Shown here piece by piece: positions 61,598 through 64,000 of a DNA stretch of 64,000 bases. Location: NCBI RefSeq assembly GCF_018780565.1, contig NZ_JADMJN010000003.1, positions 372,001 to 436,000 of the forward strand, written 5' to 3'. The DNA comes from Rhodoferax sp. Lineage in GTDB: Bacteria > Pseudomonadota > Gammaproteobacteria > Burkholderiales > Burkholderiaceae_C. The notes below the pieces were generated by a model that worked only from the letters and a program-made list of their open reading frames with translations, did not search any database and was not told the origin of the DNA. Numbering within the stretch: position 1 is the stretch's first letter; every line of letters starts with the position of its first letter. The position numbers were made by a program, and so were the translations under genes.

Positions 61598-64000
61598 ATG
61601 TTGTTGACCAAAAAATCGGGTTCGTCCGATACCGCTTCCCGTTCACCCTTTGTGCACAGCTTGCGCCGTGGTTTGTCCCAGGCCTTGCCGACCATGGACC
61701 GGCGTGCCTTTTTGCGCCGCTCCGGCATGGGTGTGGGTGTGGGCCTTGCCGCTTCGCAATTGACGCTGGTCAAAAAAGCCGGTGCAGCGCAAGGTGCTGT
61801 CGCGGTGGGCGAGGGGAAAATTGAAATCAAACGCACGATATGCACCCATTGTTCGGTAGGGTGTGCAGTCGACGCAGTGGTCGAAAACGGTGTGTGGGTA
61901 CGTCAAGAGCCGGTGTTCGACTCCCCGATCAATCTAGGTGCTCATTGCGCCAAAGGCGCAGCTTTGCGCGAGCATGGCCACGGCGAGTTCCGTTTGCGTT
62001 ACCCCATGAAACTGGTCAACGGCAAGTACGAGCGCATCAGCTGGGATACAGCGCTGACCGAAATCAGCGCCAAGTTGATGGAGCTGCGCAAAGCCAGCGG
62101 ACCGGATTCGATCTATTGGGTGGGCTCATCCAAGCACAATAACGAGCAGGCCTACCTGTTGCGCAAATTTGTGAGTTTCTGGGGCTCCAACAACTGTGAC
62201 CACCAGGCCCGTATCTGTCACTCCACCACAGTGGCCGGTGTGGCCAACACCTGGGGCTATGGGGCCATGACCAATTCGTACAACGACATGCAGAACAGCA
62301 AGGTCGCCCTGTACATTGGCTCCAACGCGGCAGAGGCGCATCCGGTGAGCATGTTGCACATGCTGCACGCCAAGGAGAATGGCTGCAAGATGATCGTGGT
62401 AGACCCACGCTTCACGCGAACCGCCGCCAAAGCGGACGAGTACGTGCGCATTCGCTCGGGCTCTGACATTCCCTTTTTGTTTGGTCTGCTCCACCATATT
62501 TTCAAGAACGGCTGGGAAGACAAGAAGTACATCAATGACCGTGTCTACGGCATGGACAAGGTCAAGGAAGATGTGCTCACCAAATGGACACCGGACAAGG
62601 TGGAGGAAGCCTGCGGCGTCAAAGAAGCGCAGATGATCAAGATCGCGACCATGCTCAACGAGAGCCGTCCCGGCACCATCGTGTGGTGCATGGGGCAGAC
62701 CCAGCACAGTATCGGCAACGCCATGGTGCGTGCTTCGTGCATCTTGCAGTTGGCCTTGGGCAACGTGGGCAAGTCCGGTGGCGGCACCAACATTTTCCGC
62801 GGCCATGACAACGTGCAGGGAGCTACCGACGTTGGCCCCAACCCCGATTCCTTGCCCGGCTATTACGGTATTGTGGAAGGCTCATGGAAGCATTTCGCCA
62901 AAGCCTGGGGCGTTGATTTTGAATGGATCAAGGGCCGGTTTTCATCGCCTGCGATGATGAGCAAGCCCGGCATCACCGTGTCGCGCTGGATTGACGGCGT
63001 GCTGGAGAAAAACGAGCTGATTGACCAGGACTCCAATCTGCGTGGCGTGTTCTATTGGGGCCATGCACCCAACTCCCAGACCCGCGGGCTGGAGATGAAG
63101 CGTGCCATGGACAAGCTTGATTTGCTGGTGGTGGTGGACCCCTATCCATCGGCCACGGCAGCCATGGCCGCCATGCCTGGCAAGGCGGAAGATTTAAACC
63201 CCAACCGTTCGGTGTATTTGCTGCCCGCGGCCACGCAGTTCGAAACCAGTGGTTCGGTGACGGCTTCCAACCGTTCGATTCAATGGCGTGAAAAAGTGAT
63301 TGAGCCCTTGTGGGAGAGCCGTAGCGACCACATGATCATGCAGCAGTTCGCCGACAAGCTCGGCTTTGGCAAGGAACTGTCCAAGAACTACAAGATGCAA
63401 AAGGTCAAAGGCATGGACGAACCCATGCCCGAAGACATCCTGCGCGAGATCAACAAGTCGGTGTGGACCATCGGCTACACCGGCCAAAGTCCGGAGCGTC
63501 TCAAAGCGCACATGCGCAACATGAACCTGTTTGACGTCAAAACGCTCAAGGCCAAAGGCGGCAAGGACAAGGAAACCGGATACGACTTCACGGGTGACTA
63601 CTTTGGCCTTCCCTGGCCTTGCTATGGCACCCCGGCGCTCAAGCACCCGGGTTCCCCCAACCTGTATGACACCTCCAAGCATGTGATGGATGGCGGCGGC
63701 AACTTCCGCGCCAATTTTGGCGTGGAGCGTGAAGGCAAGAATTTGCTGGCCGAGGATGGGTCCCACTCCAAAGGCGCTGACATCACCACAGGCTATCCGG
63801 AACTGGACCATGTGCTGCTCAAGAAACTGGGCTGGTGGGATGAGTTGAATGAGGCCGAAAAAACAGCGGCTGAAGGCAAGAACTGGAAGACCGATGCCTC
63901 CGGCGGCATGATCCGCGTGTTCATGCAAAACCATGGTTGCCACCCGTTTGGCAATGCCAAGGCGCGTGCCGTGGTGTGGAACTTCCCCGATGCGATTCCG
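61598..64000 (+). CDS. Tat-exported formate dehydrogenase alpha subunit, N-terminal part
   Basis: 801 codons are present with no stop; the gene runs off the right edge. A Tat signal (DRRAFLRRSGMGVGVG, Arg35-Arg36) sends it to the periplasm. The [4Fe-4S] ligands are Cys82, Cys85, Cys89 and Cys117 (ICTHCSVGC). The molybdenum ligand is Cys207 followed by His208 (RICHSTT), so no selenocysteine is used. It matches the respiratory formate dehydrogenase group (FdnG/FdoG-like), which passes electrons through an Fe-S beta and a cytochrome b gamma subunit to quinone; those genes should follow the window. GGAGA precedes the ATG at 61598. Confidence 0.94.
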   Translation, partial: MLLTKKSGSSDTASRSPFVHSLRRGLSQALPTMDRRAFLRRSGMGVGVGLAASQLTLVKKAGAAQGAVAVGEGKIEIKRTICTHCSVGCAVDAVVENGVWVRQEPVFDSPINLGAHCAKGAALREHGHGEFRLRYPMKLVNGKYERISWDTALTEISAKLMELRKASGPDSIYWVGSSKHNNEQAYLLRKFVSFWGSNNCDHQARICHSTTVAGVANTWGYGAMTNSYNDMQNSKVALYIGSNAAEAHPVSMLHMLHAKENGCKMIVVDPRFTRTAAKADEYVRIRSGSDIPFLFGLLHHIFKNGWEDKKYINDRVYGMDKVKEDVLTKWTPDKVEEACGVKEAQMIKIATMLNESRPGTIVWCMGQTQHSIGNAMVRASCILQLALGNVGKSGGGTNIFRGHDNVQGATDVGPNPDSLPGYYGIVEGSWKHFAKAWGVDFEWIKGRFSSPAMMSKPGITVSRWIDGVLEKNELIDQDSNLRGVFYWGHAPNSQTRGLEMKRAMDKLDLLVVVDPYPSATAAMAAMPGKAEDLNPNRSVYLLPAATQFETSGSVTASNRSIQWREKVIEPLWESRSDHMIMQQFADKLGFGKELSKNYKMQKVKGMDEPMPEDILREINKSVWTIGYTGQSPERLKAHMRNMNLFDVKTLKAKGGKDKETGYDFTGDYFGLPWPCYGTPALKHPGSPNLYDTSKHVMDGGGNFRANFGVEREGKNLLAEDGSHSKGADITTGYPELDHVLLKKLGWWDELNEAEKTAAEGKNWKTDASGGMIRVFMQNHGCHPFGNAKARAVVWNFPDAIP

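Noticed and set aside
61598-64000. Selenocysteine at the active site of the Tat formate dehydrogenase
   Set aside because: The codon at the ligand position (residue 207) is TGT, Cys. No in-frame TGA is present and none is needed.

Overview
The window reads as chromosomal DNA of a betaproteobacterium of the order Burkholderiales, most likely Comamonadaceae close to Rhodoferax or Polaromonas. This rests on gene order (DUF971-ubiE-Tim44-ubiJ-ubiB; fmdB-DUF502-aspS-nudB-endonuclease-clsB-folE; rhodanese-grxC-secB-gpsA), on the protein types and on the high G+C content. No database search was run. No rRNA, tRNA, CRISPR array, insertion sequence or prophage was seen.

Layout. 1-171: start of a ugpB-like binding protein. 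0.4-9.9 kb: a large FAD/Fe-S oxidoreductase, the ubiquinone genes ubiE, ubiJ and ubiB with their usual companions, and small envelope genes. 9.9-16.3 kb: aspS, nudB, an endonuclease/phosphatase, cardiolipin synthase, folE, a BLUF blue-light sensor and DUF429, with several overlapping ends. 16.5-21.3 kb: an accessory stretch with a small exported protein, a 995-residue subtilase, a PEP-CTERM protein and an AT-rich gap. 21.3-26.1 kb (minus): a MinD/FleN-like ATPase with a diguanylate cyclase, then gpmA-ctpA-moeB. 26.2-30.6 kb: rhodanese, grxC, secB, gpsA, nadC, nadA. 30.6-32.8 kb: a flavin-binding protein, two unrecognised genes and a perfect 27-bp inverted repeat. 32.8-42.0 kb (minus): panC, panB, nadB, scpA, DUF3460, a SulP transporter, a YoaK-like protein and metG. 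42.2-45.2 kb: cyanase behind a sigma-54-type promoter, a patatin-like lipase and mrp.

45.2-64.0 kb is a formate metabolism region. It holds a LysR regulator, an oxalate/formate-type transporter, a soluble NAD-linked formate dehydrogenase whose FdsG-like and FdsB-like parts are one protein, fdsA, and an accessory block (DUF3305, DUF3306, a multi-cluster ferredoxin, a TorD-like chaperone). A two-component system lies divergent to a Tat-exported formate dehydrogenase whose alpha subunit runs off the end. The divergent gap carries two 11-bp palindromes with the same 9-bp core and a sigma-54 -24/-12 element, so the NtrC-type regulator probably controls the periplasmic enzyme. That regulator has GAFAGA where GAFTGA is expected.

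The most unusual signal is a dispersed repeat of about 55 bp whose head is GCTA-N9-(T/G)AG(C/T). I found ten likely copies. Seven lie inside genes (ubiJ, DUF429, gpsA, metG, the fdsG/fdsB fusion, DUF3305, torD) without breaking the reading frame, two of them in interdomain linkers. Three lie between genes.
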